Origin: Guillardia theta CCMP2712
Taxonomy: Eukaryota > Cryptophyceae > Pyrenomonadales > Geminigeraceae
Length of the DNA: 49,480 bases
Reading direction: 5' to 3'
Assembly (NCBI RefSeq): GCF_000315625.1
Contig: NW_005434549.1
Location: 20,516-69,995 of the forward strand
Of the stretch, positions 20,106-31,300 are shown in pieces (within the stretch, counting starts at the first letter, position 1; every line of letters starts with the position of its first letter). A program made the position numbers and the translations under genes. Below the pieces are notes generated by a model. It did not search any database, was not told where the DNA came from, and saw only the letters and a program-made list of their open reading frames with translations.

Positions 20106-22520
20106 ATGAAGGCGATGAGGGGGGTCCAGCTTGCAGCTAAGGGGGTAGGAGACGCGTTCACGGGAGGGCGCGACCTCAACTCGCTGCTGCATGCTCTATA
20201 CTCGACGACAGTATCAGTCGAAGCTTACTTCAACCAGCCGGCTTTCCAAAAGGTTCTCCCGCAAGAGCTCTGTACTTGGGCCTCGAGCCTTTGCGGAGAA
20301 GCAAAAGAGGCTCACGAGCGACTGCGCAAGAAGATCGAGCAGATGGAGAAGGATGGAGTGCGAGGGGCAGCTGAAAGCTCCTTCCATGCTCTCTCCTCTG
20401 CTGCAGGAGCCATCACCGGCATCGCCATGCTTGACGTCGGGCGACACATTGCAGACGAGCTCGTATCGATGACAGCTGCCCTCAACGACATCTTGGCACG
20501 AGCGACGCGGCTCGTGACCCTTCACAACTCCATCCTGCTGGGTCAGATCATGGAGAAGTTCGGCGATCAGCTCGCGGACCTCCCGGTCGTGCAGCTGGAC
20601 TCGCGTCTGACCAAGTTTGAGACCGACAATGTGCGTCCTCGCCTGTGGGTCAAGCAGGTGGAGGATGGCAGCGTTGTGGCTGGGGAGAAGCTGATCGTGT
20701 CGTGGGAAACGGTCGGGAACGTGCCGGTAGTGAACGTGCGCTTGAAGAACTGCATGGGAGTAGAGACATCGAGGGGAAAGACTGTCCTACGCATCACGAG
20801 CGAGCAGGGGGAGCTCAATTCCAGCCCGATGGAAACGACCATCCCGCTGGACTTCATGCCGGGTAAGTATACGCTCGCAGTGTCAGACCCTGCAAACAAC
20901 ATCCGAGGAATGACCTTCGTCTCCGTCCTCCGCCCCGTCTCCGTTGCCGAGATCTCCGAGCCCTCCAGCGGCATCGGAAGGACTTTGAGCTGGAGGATTC
21001 CGACTTGGAATAGGGGAAGCGTTCACACGATACGATGGAAGATGCACAGGTAGTGATGAAGTTGTTGCAGAAGCTGAAGGCAATGCCGATGATGGTGTTG
21101 TGAATGGTGTGAGTGCTGTGGAGAATGATGCTGATGTGAAGGATGAGGACGATAACAACTGTGAGCTGAGTGATGGCAGCTGATTTCTTCCTTCAGGGGA
21201 AAAGCAAGCCTTCTTGTAGTTTCGATTGCTATTGCGCAGTCGTCCGATGGGCCTTGGAGGGTCTTACGCGGAGCTTCAGAGGTGATGCAGGAGCAGGAGA
21301 CGCAGGGATACTGACGTGGGCGAGAGCAGATGAAGTTCAAGGTTCCTGACAACGACAAGCCGTCCGACAGGACTGATCAAGAGCTGCGAAGCCCCGCAGT
21401 GGTAAGAGACAGAGGAGACCTCAAGAGTGTTGCTGATTGAAGCAGCAGCAGGTGGCGGACATGTCGCTGGGCGGGGATGTGAGTGAAGTTCTATTTTGTG
21501 CGTTGTGATGACATGAAGGAAGTTTGCAAAGGAGTCGGCAGCGAATAGAAACTCAGTACATCACTCAGACAGCGAAGACGTGAGTTCAATCGTTATGGTG
21601 GTGGTGGTGGTGGTGGTGGTGATGGTGATGGTGATGGTAATACTGATGGTGATACTGCTGGTGATGATGATGGTGATAACGACTGTGACAACGATGATGG
21701 CGGCACTGAGTTCAAAGTTCTCTTCTGTCTTGCAACAAAGCAACATTGAAGTCAGCCAACGACACGAGAGTGCAACATGTTGTCAGCAGAAATGATAATA
21801 ATGATTTCAATGACATTGATGATGTCGACAATCCTGATGACTCGCCTGAGTTGTTGTGTATCCCAGGACAAGGACGCCAGTGTAGTCTGGGGCCCTCAGA
21901 CCTCGTCAGGTGAAGAGACCGAATGGTTTCTTGAGGAGCGAGCATCATCCAAATCATCTCACGGAAAGCAGCTGGTTGGCAAATGTTCTTCTTTTTCCTC
22001 GCTATTTCTCTCTCCAATCTTTCTTCCTCCCTTGTTCTTCTCTGCTCGGTGCCGTTTCTTGCTCTGCTGCTCTGCTGCCTCTGCCTCCCCCTTCTCTGCC
22101 TCCTTGTCTCTCCGTTCCTTTTTGAGCCTTACAACTTGCTCCTCAGGTGTCAAGCTTCGGCAACACGTTCTCGGGCTTTCTGTCTCCTTGGCACTCGGAT
22201 TCTCATGCTCATCCTCCTCCCAAGCAGCACAGCAAACCAGTCGCTGAGCCAACCGACGATTTCCTCCTCTCCGACTCCCATTGCCTGGACTGCAGGTCTC
22301 TTCTCTCCTCCTCCTTTTCACCGTCACTCCTCGTCCTCACCTCATGCTCGACCATCTATTTGCTGCTCGTCCTCCTTCCTGCTCTCCCGGCGTTTTGTCT
22401 TCCTCTTCCTCCCTCTCCTCACCCTCGTCGTCTCTCAGCTTCGACTGGTTCGTCCCCATCGAGCTGGAGCCCGGCAAGTACTTCTTCCGCATCATCCCGG
22501 TGACCCCGAGGACCTGCTAG
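20106..22520 (+). CDS. Protein with two Kre9/KNH-like beta-sandwich domains
   Basis: Start ATG 20106. The first exon is long (to about 21053): an N-terminal helical region of about 190 residues, then a domain LIVSWETVGNVPVVNVRLKN to FMPGKYTLAVSDPANNIRG, which fits the Ser/Thr-rich GPI-anchored (Kre9/KNH) repeat family of cell-surface proteins. A second copy starts with SVHTIRWKMHR at 21015-21050, continues after an intron at 21197 (GKASLLVVSIAIAQ to a GTGATG donor near 21282), has further small exons (21332-21400; about 21455), and ends in the exon 22439-22520 with FDWFVPIELEPGKYFFRII before TAG. I see no signal peptide at this start, so either an upstream exon is missing or the protein is intracellular. 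Intermediate exons are only partly assigned. Confidence 0.6.
21595..21690. repeat. GGT/GAT trinucleotide-rich array, intronic
   Basis: Plus-strand run of GGTGGT then GATGGT, GATACT and GATGAT units. It lies in an intron of the KNH-like gene. Frames through it (poly-Val/Met or poly-Thr/Ile) are artefacts. Confidence 0.85.
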
Positions 22521-23228
22521 GGAGCGCGTGACGTCAGCGGCAGGTTGGAGCCTCGGCGACTCATCGGTGGGGGGAGAGAGAGCAGCACGTGCGGTGCAAG
22601 GACAGCGGATTCGTTCACATCTCTTGAGTTGTATGCTGCCTGCATTTTGATCCTGCAGTTGCGATTTTGATAAACAGCTCGAAAGATAACAGCGCGAAAG
22701 ATAACAGCTCGAAAGATAACAAACAGCGCGAAAGATAACAGCTCGAATGATATCAGCTCAATCATTCACAAAGCGATAACCGCTCCTCTGCTGCTCCTTA
22801 GCTGCTCCTTTGCTGCTCCTTAGCTGCTCCTTTGCTGCTCCCTTGCTGCTCCAGAAGTCCCTGAGGCGGGCAGTGCGAACGGGTTTAGTTTCACTTGAAC
22901 ACCGGTAGTTACTAGGAGGGCGGGGAGGGCGGGGAGGGTGGGGTACTAGAACAAGGCTTGTAGGGTGAGAGTCGGAGTTCGGAAGATGGAGAGGAGGGAG
23001 GAGAGAAGCAGGAGCGAGGTAAGGAGCGGCGACAATGCGGGGATGAAGTGACCACATGCGTCGCGTCTGAACATGAAGTGACCACATGTGTCGCGTCTGA
23101 ACATGAAGCCTCGATACACTTGAAGCGTTTGACTGATTCGTTGATCGCTCCAAGAGTGATGTGGTCGTAAAGTTCACCTTCATGTGTATTTGGTGTACAC
23201 CTTCGTCTTGGCGAAAGAAATTTCATAG
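22521..23228. repeat. Intergenic stretch with three small tandem repeats
   Basis: No gene seen. At about 22676-22760 there are five copies of a 16-17 bp unit (AGCTCGAAAGATAACA, alternating CTCG/GCGCG). At about 22784-22852 GCTGCTCCTTAGCTGCTCCTT is repeated. At about 23042-23106 a 31-bp unit with GAAGTGACCACATG occurs twice. The region is the 3' flank of the KNH-like gene and the 5' flank of the next plus-strand gene. Confidence 0.8.
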
Positions 23229-25056
23229 ATGAATGCACATGAACATGTTATGCAGGTTCTAACGGACCATCACCAGAGTGACGTGATGAAGGTGGTGGCA
23301 CAAGTTGTCAGTGGAAGGCTCTGGTTTCTTGACGAGTCAGGAGTTTGGTTCAACGACACCTTCATCATCAGCAAGGGAGTGCTACGCGTGGTGAATGAGC
23401 ATGATCATCTTCCGGTCATGGTGCAGGAGGCGCTAAGGTTGGACATGAAGCACGTCGGAGTGAAGGTCAAGCCAGCAGGCGGCATTGCCATGGAACAAGT
23501 CAAGATGTGCCTGCACGGCAGCTTCTCGGGGTTTTTCTATGGGCAGGGCATGAGAGATGGAGTGCGTGGGATCAACATCATCAAACATGACGACACTGTG
23601 CATCAGTTTGCCGTGGACACGCAGGAGGAGCAGCAGGAGTGGGTGACGAGCATCAGGAGGCTGACGGAAGGCGGATATTCCTCCTGCTCCTCTCCCCTAT
23701 CCGACGTCGATCCCATCACGATCAGCAAGAGCTGCGGCATGTGTCACGTCCCCTCCACTCGCCTGCACGAGCTCACCGTGGAGAATGCGAGCCTGCGATG
23801 TGCTCTCATGGCAGCTCTCGACCGACTGAAGCTGTTCTCCTTCCCAGAGCCAGCAGAGGAGGCGGGGCGGGACGAGGAAGAAGAACAGCTGCTGAAGGAG
23901 AGACGGGTCGTCGATGTAGTGAGCGAGGAAGAGCATGAGCGACACGTCAGAGCGTTGAAGTCGCAAGTCAGACAGCTCCTTCCTGTGGCCCCTCCTTCTC
24001 CTCACCCATGCCGCACAGATTCACACGCAGGAGGAGGAAATTTCATGCTTGTCGTCAGAGCTCGCGCGACACCGTGAGGCGTACAAGGAGCTGGAGCTTG
24101 CTCTCATGGAGACCTCTGAGCGAGTGAGAAGCTTGTCCCTTGAAGGTTGCTGAGCTCGCCTGACGCCCACCAGGTGATGGTGATGGAGGAGATGGTCAGC
24201 CGCGCGTCGGTGAGGTCGCGAGTAGCAGCTGCGACGAGATGACTGGAGGTGGCAGGAGGAGAGCAGGAGGAGCCTCGACGAGCAGAGCAGCTGCATTGAA
24301 GCCTTGCATGCTGCCGGGGAAGAGATCGAGGCGGGGTTGGAGTATCTGAGACACGAGCGCCAGCAACTGGGACGGCATCAGGTCTTGGTGGGCAGCATGG
24401 AGGGCATGGAAAACCTCGCATGCGGCATTGAGCTCACGCTCTACTCGCTGTCAGCTTGTGTCTCTCAGCTCGAAGCTGAGCTCTGCTTGCACGTGGAGGG
24501 GGAGATGCATGGGGCAGCGCAAGATGCAGCCAGGCAGCCGATGCCGCGGGGTCAGCAGTCGGAGACGGGAGGGACAGGGCAACACATGAGGGAGGATGGG
24601 AATGGAAAAGAGGTGCCAGGAAGTCAGAGGAGACCTGAAGGAGTTGATGAGGATCCTCGGGCTATCAATCAGAGCGTCTTGATTCTGAGCAACGAAGTTT
24701 CTCAATCTCAAGCTGACTTCCATCAGGTCTTTCTCAAGCAACGACTCTCACTCAAAAGCTTGACAAGTCGACTCGCTTCTCACTTCCTCTTGCCCTCTTC
24801 TACTCCCATCGCCCCCCCTGCAGATGCTCCCTGGCCTGCATCCTCTTCCCCTCCCCTTGCTGACGTCGAGGCCTCAGAGCAAGTACCTGCTTCTCGTGTC
24901 CTGCTTGTCTCTTTACCCTCCTTCATCTCTTAACATGCTTCTCGTGTCCTGCTTGTCTCTTCACCCTCCTTCATCTCTTAACATGCTTCCCTTGTCCTGC
25001 TTGTCTCTTCACCCTCCTTCATCTCTTAACATGTCTCCCTTGTCTTTGGAACCTTG
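23229..25056 (+). CDS. PH-like domain and coiled-coil protein
   Basis: Start ATG 23229. Exon 1 (23229-23966) opens with a segment matching the pattern of a PH domain: GRLWFLDESGVWFNDTFIIS, then strands, ending QFAVDTQEEQQEWVTSIRRL with the conserved C-terminal Trp. PH domains bind phosphoinositides or protein partners. Exon 2 (24019-24123, after CGCACAG) gives a helical piece IHTQEEEISCLSSELARHR, and a later exon from about 24250 continues as IEAGLEYLRHERQQLG and SQLEAELCLHVEGEMHG. Heptad-like spacing suggests a coiled coil. A short exon near 24173-24235 (VMVMEEMVSRASVRSRVAA) may lie between them. The 3' end is uncertain; the frame runs to 24933 and then enters a tandem repeat. No family name recognised. 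Confidence 0.5.
24890..25033. repeat. 48-bp tandem repeat, three copies
   Basis: Three head-to-tail copies of a 48-bp unit starting CTTCTCGTGTCCTGCTTGTC and ending CATCTCTTAACATG, with few substitutions. The unit is pyrimidine-rich and includes TTAACATG. From 25057 to 25363 no gene is seen; this gap separates two convergent genes. Confidence 0.9.
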
Positions 25057-25363
25057 ACTCGCTCCTGCCCTCCCGCCCCGTGAGCTCAAGCTGCTCTGCT
25101 CCCCATCCTCCACGTTCCCGATCCCTCCTCAGATCCCTCCTGGTCCATGGCTGAGTTGCTCTGCTACATGCAATCGAAATCCAGAGGCAATGAAGAAAAA
25201 TAAAACCAGAGAAGTGGAGTGGTTGGAGAACAGGTCAATGAGCGAGAAGTTCAAAGTCTCAGTATGAGCGTCATTTTACATCATTCTTACAAGCAAACAA
25301 TATCTCGTCTTATCTTACATGTCTTTCTGCTTCTCTTCTTACTGTACATTTAGCTCACTCCCG

Positions 25364-28300
25364 TCAGGCTTGCGGGCTCACGCCGAACACACTCAGCCCT
25401 GCCTCCTCCCCCATGTGCTCTGCATCCTCCTCCGCGAAAAATTGCTCGCACCAGAGCTCCCCGTCCCTCTCAAGCTCCGACTCCTGTGTGCTCGATCCCT
25501 TGGCACTGCCTTCCCCTTGCTCGATCCCTCCTGCTCTCGCCCTCTTTGTCGGACGGCCTGTTGCTTCCGGACCTTGTGGGGCGATAGCGCCTTGCAAACC
25601 ACGAGCAGCTAGGAGACAAATCAGACTACCCGCAGGTCTCTTCCTCACCCTCACCTTTCCGTGGGTTCGCCAGAGACTCCGCACCCTCTGAGTTGGCAGC
25701 TATTTGATTCTCCTCTCCTTGCATGGCACCTGCTGGCATGGTGAGGACGCGAGGAATGATGGTGAGGAGGGAGTGACAAGGCAAGAGACAAAGAAGCACT
25801 GAGTTTGATCGTAACATCGGGAAGGAGGTTGTGGGTTGTGTCAGAGCAGGAAACTGAAGTCATCTGGATTGGAGGCAGAGAGAGGACAAGGCAGTATTTC
25901 CGAGGACGAGATTGAAGTTAAGAGCAACGAGAGGAGAGGGTTGGAGGACAAGATAGCGAGAACAAGCAGCCAAGGGTTCAAGGCAGGGAGGACGGACCCA
26001 TCATCGGAGGCTGCATCATGACGCCCATTGAGCCTGGGGCTTCAAGTCATTCGCTAATATCTCGTCTGCTCCTTTGGCTTGCTTACCCGTCACTGGCGCT
26101 GCTGCCCACTGCTCTTCACGAGGAAGCATCCCTTCTATCTCCAGCTGCATCTTGGCCATCTTGTCCAGCAGTCATTTCACCTCCAGTCATGTCCTTCTTT
26201 CTCACCTGCATGGCCTGGTGCATCAGCGATGCCGCGCTCGCGCTCTCTCCAGGCGCATTCGCTCGTGGCACTCGCTGCATCCTCCAGTTGCCTCCCCTCG
26301 GCACAGAGTCCGGCATGAAGTCTGCCATCCCGACCCCCCGGAAGTTGGAAGGAAGCGGCCCTTGTCCTCCGCTCCACTGAGGTTCCATGCTAGAATGCGC
26401 AGAGTTCTGCATTCCATTCATGGGCATCACCTGCTCTAAATGCATCAGCTGACAACTTCCCCGAGCCTGACGCCTCACCATCTCGTTCCTGGGCATCGGC
26501 GGCCCCTGCCATCTTGGCATCGGCTGCATCCGCATTGGCATACTTGCAGGCATGACATGGGGAGCAAGAGTCGTTGGCTCCACGTAAGTTAACCCAGCAT
26601 TCCCGCGAGGACCCCAGCTCGCGCTCCTGCCCTTATTGGCGGCATGACTCCTGCCGACCTCATTGGGGAGTGACTGGAGCGCATAGGAAGCGGAAACGTC
26701 TGCTTGTTCTGAGAGCAACATCAGCAACAACATGCACGTGTATCATAGCCCACCGGCTGGCGCACTGGCTTGTCTAGATGCTGACCACTGCATGAAATCC
26801 CGTCAACGGCAGTCAAATCAAGTTGCATAACCGTCAGCGTACCTGGTCAGGCTTGTGAGCCACTTCCAGCCCTTGACCTGCCCTGGTGATCTTCTTCCCA
26901 TTGTCCGAGCCGCTACGAGCAAGACCTGCCTGGCGTCACTCGCAGCTCAAGGAGGCATCGCTCGTTACCCGTTGGAGGCTGAGGCTCTTCATCCCTCATG
27001 CTCCGCTGGGTCGGTTGTGGTTCTTGCAGGAAGAGATCTTGCGCGGGCCCGGAAGTGTTGCGCTGGTCCACTTCGTCTACTTTGGCAGATTTGGATCCTT
27101 TGGACACGCCCACTGGTAGTCGGGAAGCAGCCATATGAATAGTTCTCCTCCAATCCTCTATCTCTTTCTTCCACTGCTCCTCCTTCTGCTGCGTCATCTG
27201 CTGCAGATCATTTTCCAGCCTGTCCATCTCCTCCTATTGCAAGTTTCACGAGACATTAATCAAGTGCTGCATCAACAACCTGATTCTGCATGAGAAACTT
27301 TTTCGTTTCAAGCTGCGATCGGCAAGATGTGAGCCTTTGCCGATGCACTTCTGCAAGTTTCTTTGTGGAAGCCAACTTCATGCTCATGAATTCCTCTCGC
27401 TCTTTTTCTGCAAGAAAAATCACCTACTGAGAAGTTACTTCATGGTACTAACGTATTTCTTTGAGCTTGAGGTCTTCCAGGTGTTCCACGGCCTGCCTTG
27501 TTCTTGTCTGATTGTTAGGGGCAGCGACCTATTATTGAATGAGCATGAAAGGCAGGTGCAAGTACTCTCCACAAAATACCCTTGGCGAAGTCGATGACTG
27601 CTTCACATCAACAATCCCTCGGACATCTGTACTTTTCTTGCTCCCAAGGTTGCCCTGAGAGAAATCTGGCCCTGCTGGAAGTAGATTTGCGGCAGGTTGT
27701 CCGGTGTTAGCTAGCTGAGAAGTGCTCTTTTTAGCAATGTCGATCTACAAGGAAGACGAATCAACAGGGGTCAAACTTGGTAAAACCAGGCGAACACACC
27801 TCTTTTGTCTCTGCACTGTTAGCGAGATGGTTGAGGGGTCCATTAGGCTGTCTTTATTCGGAGCACGGGAAAAAGAAAAAATTAAGTTTTCTTTTCCCCG
27901 GGTTTCAAAAAATCCGAGGTTGTCGAAGTCGCACTTTATTCGAGCATTTCAAATTTTCGAAAATTAAAAGGTTTCCCGCGCACCAGGGAAGACGCTCCAT
28001 GCAGGCACCAGCGAGACCAGGCAGCATGAAGCCCTTACAAGCCAAGCCTTATGTGAGGCTTATTGCATGTCTTACGTTCCTTGATGTGTCAGACGGAGGA
28101 CTACGGAAAATTGCAGAGTTGCATGTCTTACTTGAAGAAGCATATCCTAAGCATGTTCGTTATTTCCTGCAGAAGCATGGTAGTGAAATACCAGGTTTGA
28201 CAGAGGACTTGTTGTTGTACAAGTCAAGAAATCAGCCTTGGCCAGGATCCAGCATCATGGAGTTTTACCAATCTACTAAAGATTTGATAAACAACCGTTA

Positions 28301-31300
28301 CAATCCCGAATTCCTGGCTAATTGCAATCCTGACGGCTCTTTGCCGTCTGGACGAAGTCTGGAAGAACTTCGCATGGCAACAAAGGAGCAGTTGTGGAAT
28401 AAGCACCAACTCGAACTTGTCGCCAAGAATATGCAGTCATCGCCTTCCGAACCTCCGCCGCAGACTCCCGATCCCCAAGAAGCGCAGGAGAGTCTCGCCG
28501 AATCACCTGAATTGTTGGCAGAACAGAAAAAGAACGGAAGTGGGCGTAGAAAGCAGACATCAGTCATACCTTTCGATGTCACCAACCCTATTCACAGAGA
28601 TTGGACCCCATTAGGTTGGATCGCATGGCTGCACCTTGGATTGGGTTCTCCAGAACCTCATGATAAGTTTTCACTGAAACCTAGCGGAGGCGATGTACCT
28701 CCTGCACAGAATCAGATGACACCTGACTTCCATCAGCGTATGTCGAGAGGCAGATCTGAACAACGTCGGAAATTGCGAGAGAATAATCGTCCAGCACAAG
28801 AGGACTTGGGACGTGGAGTCACAGACCCACGTGCCTCAGATAGTCTTTCCAATGTTTTCATGGCTGCAGTGGATAGACTCATGTGTCATTATCGACAAAG
28901 TCATGAACGCACACAGATGGTCAAAGAACGTAACCAGATGATCCACGAACGTACACAGAAGATCAACAATCTGCAGATGCTCATGCAAATCACAGCTCCA
29001 GGTAGTTCCGACCACGCGCAGGCTAAGGCAGAACTCGTGCAACTTTTGAAGGGTACAGCTGACAATGACAACATCCCAAGTGTGGCTGAATGGGAATGTG
29101 CGTCTGGTACACCTGGCTCGTCATCGATACCACCTGCGTCTGTGACGAATTCCAGGAACATGGGCATTGCATCTCCTGTCTCATCTGTGGTTGCCACCCC
29201 TGTATCTCTGTCGGACGAACGTATCTTTACGAATGATGTGATTGGAACGACAGAGAATTGTTCTCCTCAATCACGTGTTCGTGCAAGGCCAATGGATTTG
29301 GACAGATTGTTCAAAAAAAACAGAACGAACAATGTGTAGAAGGTCACAACAGGAATTCCTGACGCAGATGGAAACATCCATCCAGTGTGAATGAAATGTT
29401 ACTGAATTCTCACTCGATTTTATTGCAGCATCACCTGGAACTCTCGTGCCGTCATTTCGCTGTCAGTATTCCACAGCGCCGATAGCAAGTGCTTCTTTAT
29501 AATGAAGAATCAATGCGCTTTGCAATTCCATCCAGCCACTTTGTATACTCGTAGTCAAATCTTGGTCATTCTCAAGAGGAAGTCGATGATGGGAAGACGA
29601 TGATACAATAGGTTGTCGAGGAAAGGACTCACGGTTATCCATACCCTCATATTCCTCATCCTCCGTGTTTTCATCAACCTGAACATCGGCGGCGTCTGCA
29701 CCATCCGTCGTCTGTGCATCATGCGCAAGGATGATGTTCTGAAGAATACAACAAGTTATGAACATGTTGTCCACTTCATCCTTGTACCAAAAGTTGCACG
29801 GTATTTTCACACACCGGAAGCGCGACTTCAATCTTCCAAAGAAGCATTCCACATCCTTCCGACATGATTCCAATGCTCGAGACCACTGTCGTCTATCAGG
29901 ATCCACTGTGTAAGGTAAAGGGCATTGTAACACCCTCCAACGGTGATAGCCTTGATCCACCATGATCCACAATCCTTTGTGAGTTTGTACACGACCTCCA
30001 CCAACATACAAGTCAAACTCTTCTTGCGCATAACGAGTTCCCTGATGCACGGATTGCAAGAATGAATAACAACATCCCAGCGTCTCAAGCGCAATCCGTG
30101 ATCCGCCTCCTCTAGTTTCCCGCCCGTGGCCTCCTGCTCGCTCCTACACTTGATATGCAATTGTTGGATATTTCTCTTTGCCTTTATACGACGGAAGATC
30201 TTGGGCTGGACACTTGTCCCAGGGAATATGTACACAGTCACATGACGCGATACATCCGGGAAAGCCTTTCTTGCGATACATCTCTGTGGTTTTGAAGATT
30301 TCATCCGGCGAGGTCGGGGGGTGGACATACTTGGGATACTGCTTTGCCATGTTTCGACAGAACATGTGGAAAAAGTTACGATTGGATGCCTCACATGCCC
30401 CATTCCCTTCACGGATATTGTTAAAACTGTATCCTCCTCCTAACACACGCAGAACACCAAGAATCATGAGTTCAAGGGACGGCATGGGCTGCCCACACAC
30501 GTTGGTGATCTGATCATGATACCATTTCTCTTCACGAGCCAGTTTGACAATGTCAAGATAAACAGGATATGGCAAACGAAAGCTACGCCTGAATTCTTTG
30601 GCAGCACGTGACGATGGATCAGCAAGGGAAGGATCTTCCAGGAGCACAGCCCACCTCGATGCTGCATAATTCCTTGGGAGCCGAGGCTGCTCCTCCACCC
30701 TTCGCTTCTTTCGAGCTCGTGGAAGAGGTTCAGAGTCATGCAGTGACTGAGCTTGTTGAGTGACAATGTAAAGTCTCATCAATTCAAGAAGACAAGCAAC
30801 CAGAAACAAGAACTCGGGGTCTCCAACATGAACATTGTCGCCGTCAATGTCCGATGGCGACGGCATGGCTTGGGCGGGAATTATCTTTTTCAAGAAATCC
30901 AGAGCGGGAAAAAGAAAGCGAAATTTCTCCCGAAATCCAGGTCTGGAAAAAGAAAACTTTCTTTTTCCCCCCGAATAAAGTGGGGGTTGGGAGAAGTTTT
31001 AGGGAAAAGTTTCATATTTTTCCCTAAAACACGTCCGAATAAAGACAGCCTTAGACTGCAACCAGCAAGTCATGAAAAAAAAACGGAGAGAAAAGCAGGA
31101 GGTACTTCGAGCTGTAAATCATTCCAAGAGCATTCAGAGTTGCTCAAGAAGAAGTAGTTATAATGCTGCTCACAGAGGGCTCTAATGATTTTTTCATCAT
31201 CAGGATTCGCCGCAGATTTTCGCAAATGAAGTTACCTCATTTCACTGCAACTGTCCTCGGGAACAAGTTTGTTTTGACTCCAGACATTTGGAAGTCTGCA

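Larger units (their letters stand above)
27846..31050. mobile_element. Complete PIF/Harbinger DNA transposon, 3,205 bp
   Basis: Both ends carry a perfect 17-bp terminal inverted repeat, GGCTGTCTTTATTCGGA (27846-27862, and inverted at 31034-31050). The element is flanked by TTA at 27843-27845 and at 31051-31053, the 3-bp target duplication typical of PIF/Harbinger. Purine-rich subterminal repeats (GGGAAAAAGAAA and inverses) lie inside both ends. It carries two convergent genes, ORF1 on plus (27999-29339) and the DDE transposase on minus (30866-29463), as usual for the superfamily. It sits in an intron of the CID gene, so the host gene may survive. Perfect repeats and target duplication argue for recent insertion. 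Confidence 0.9.

Noticed and set aside
19575-20192. 205-codon minus-strand frame
   Set aside because: Overlaps the start of the KNH-like gene, no recognisable motif, low-complexity Leu/Pro/Ser ending; probably chance.
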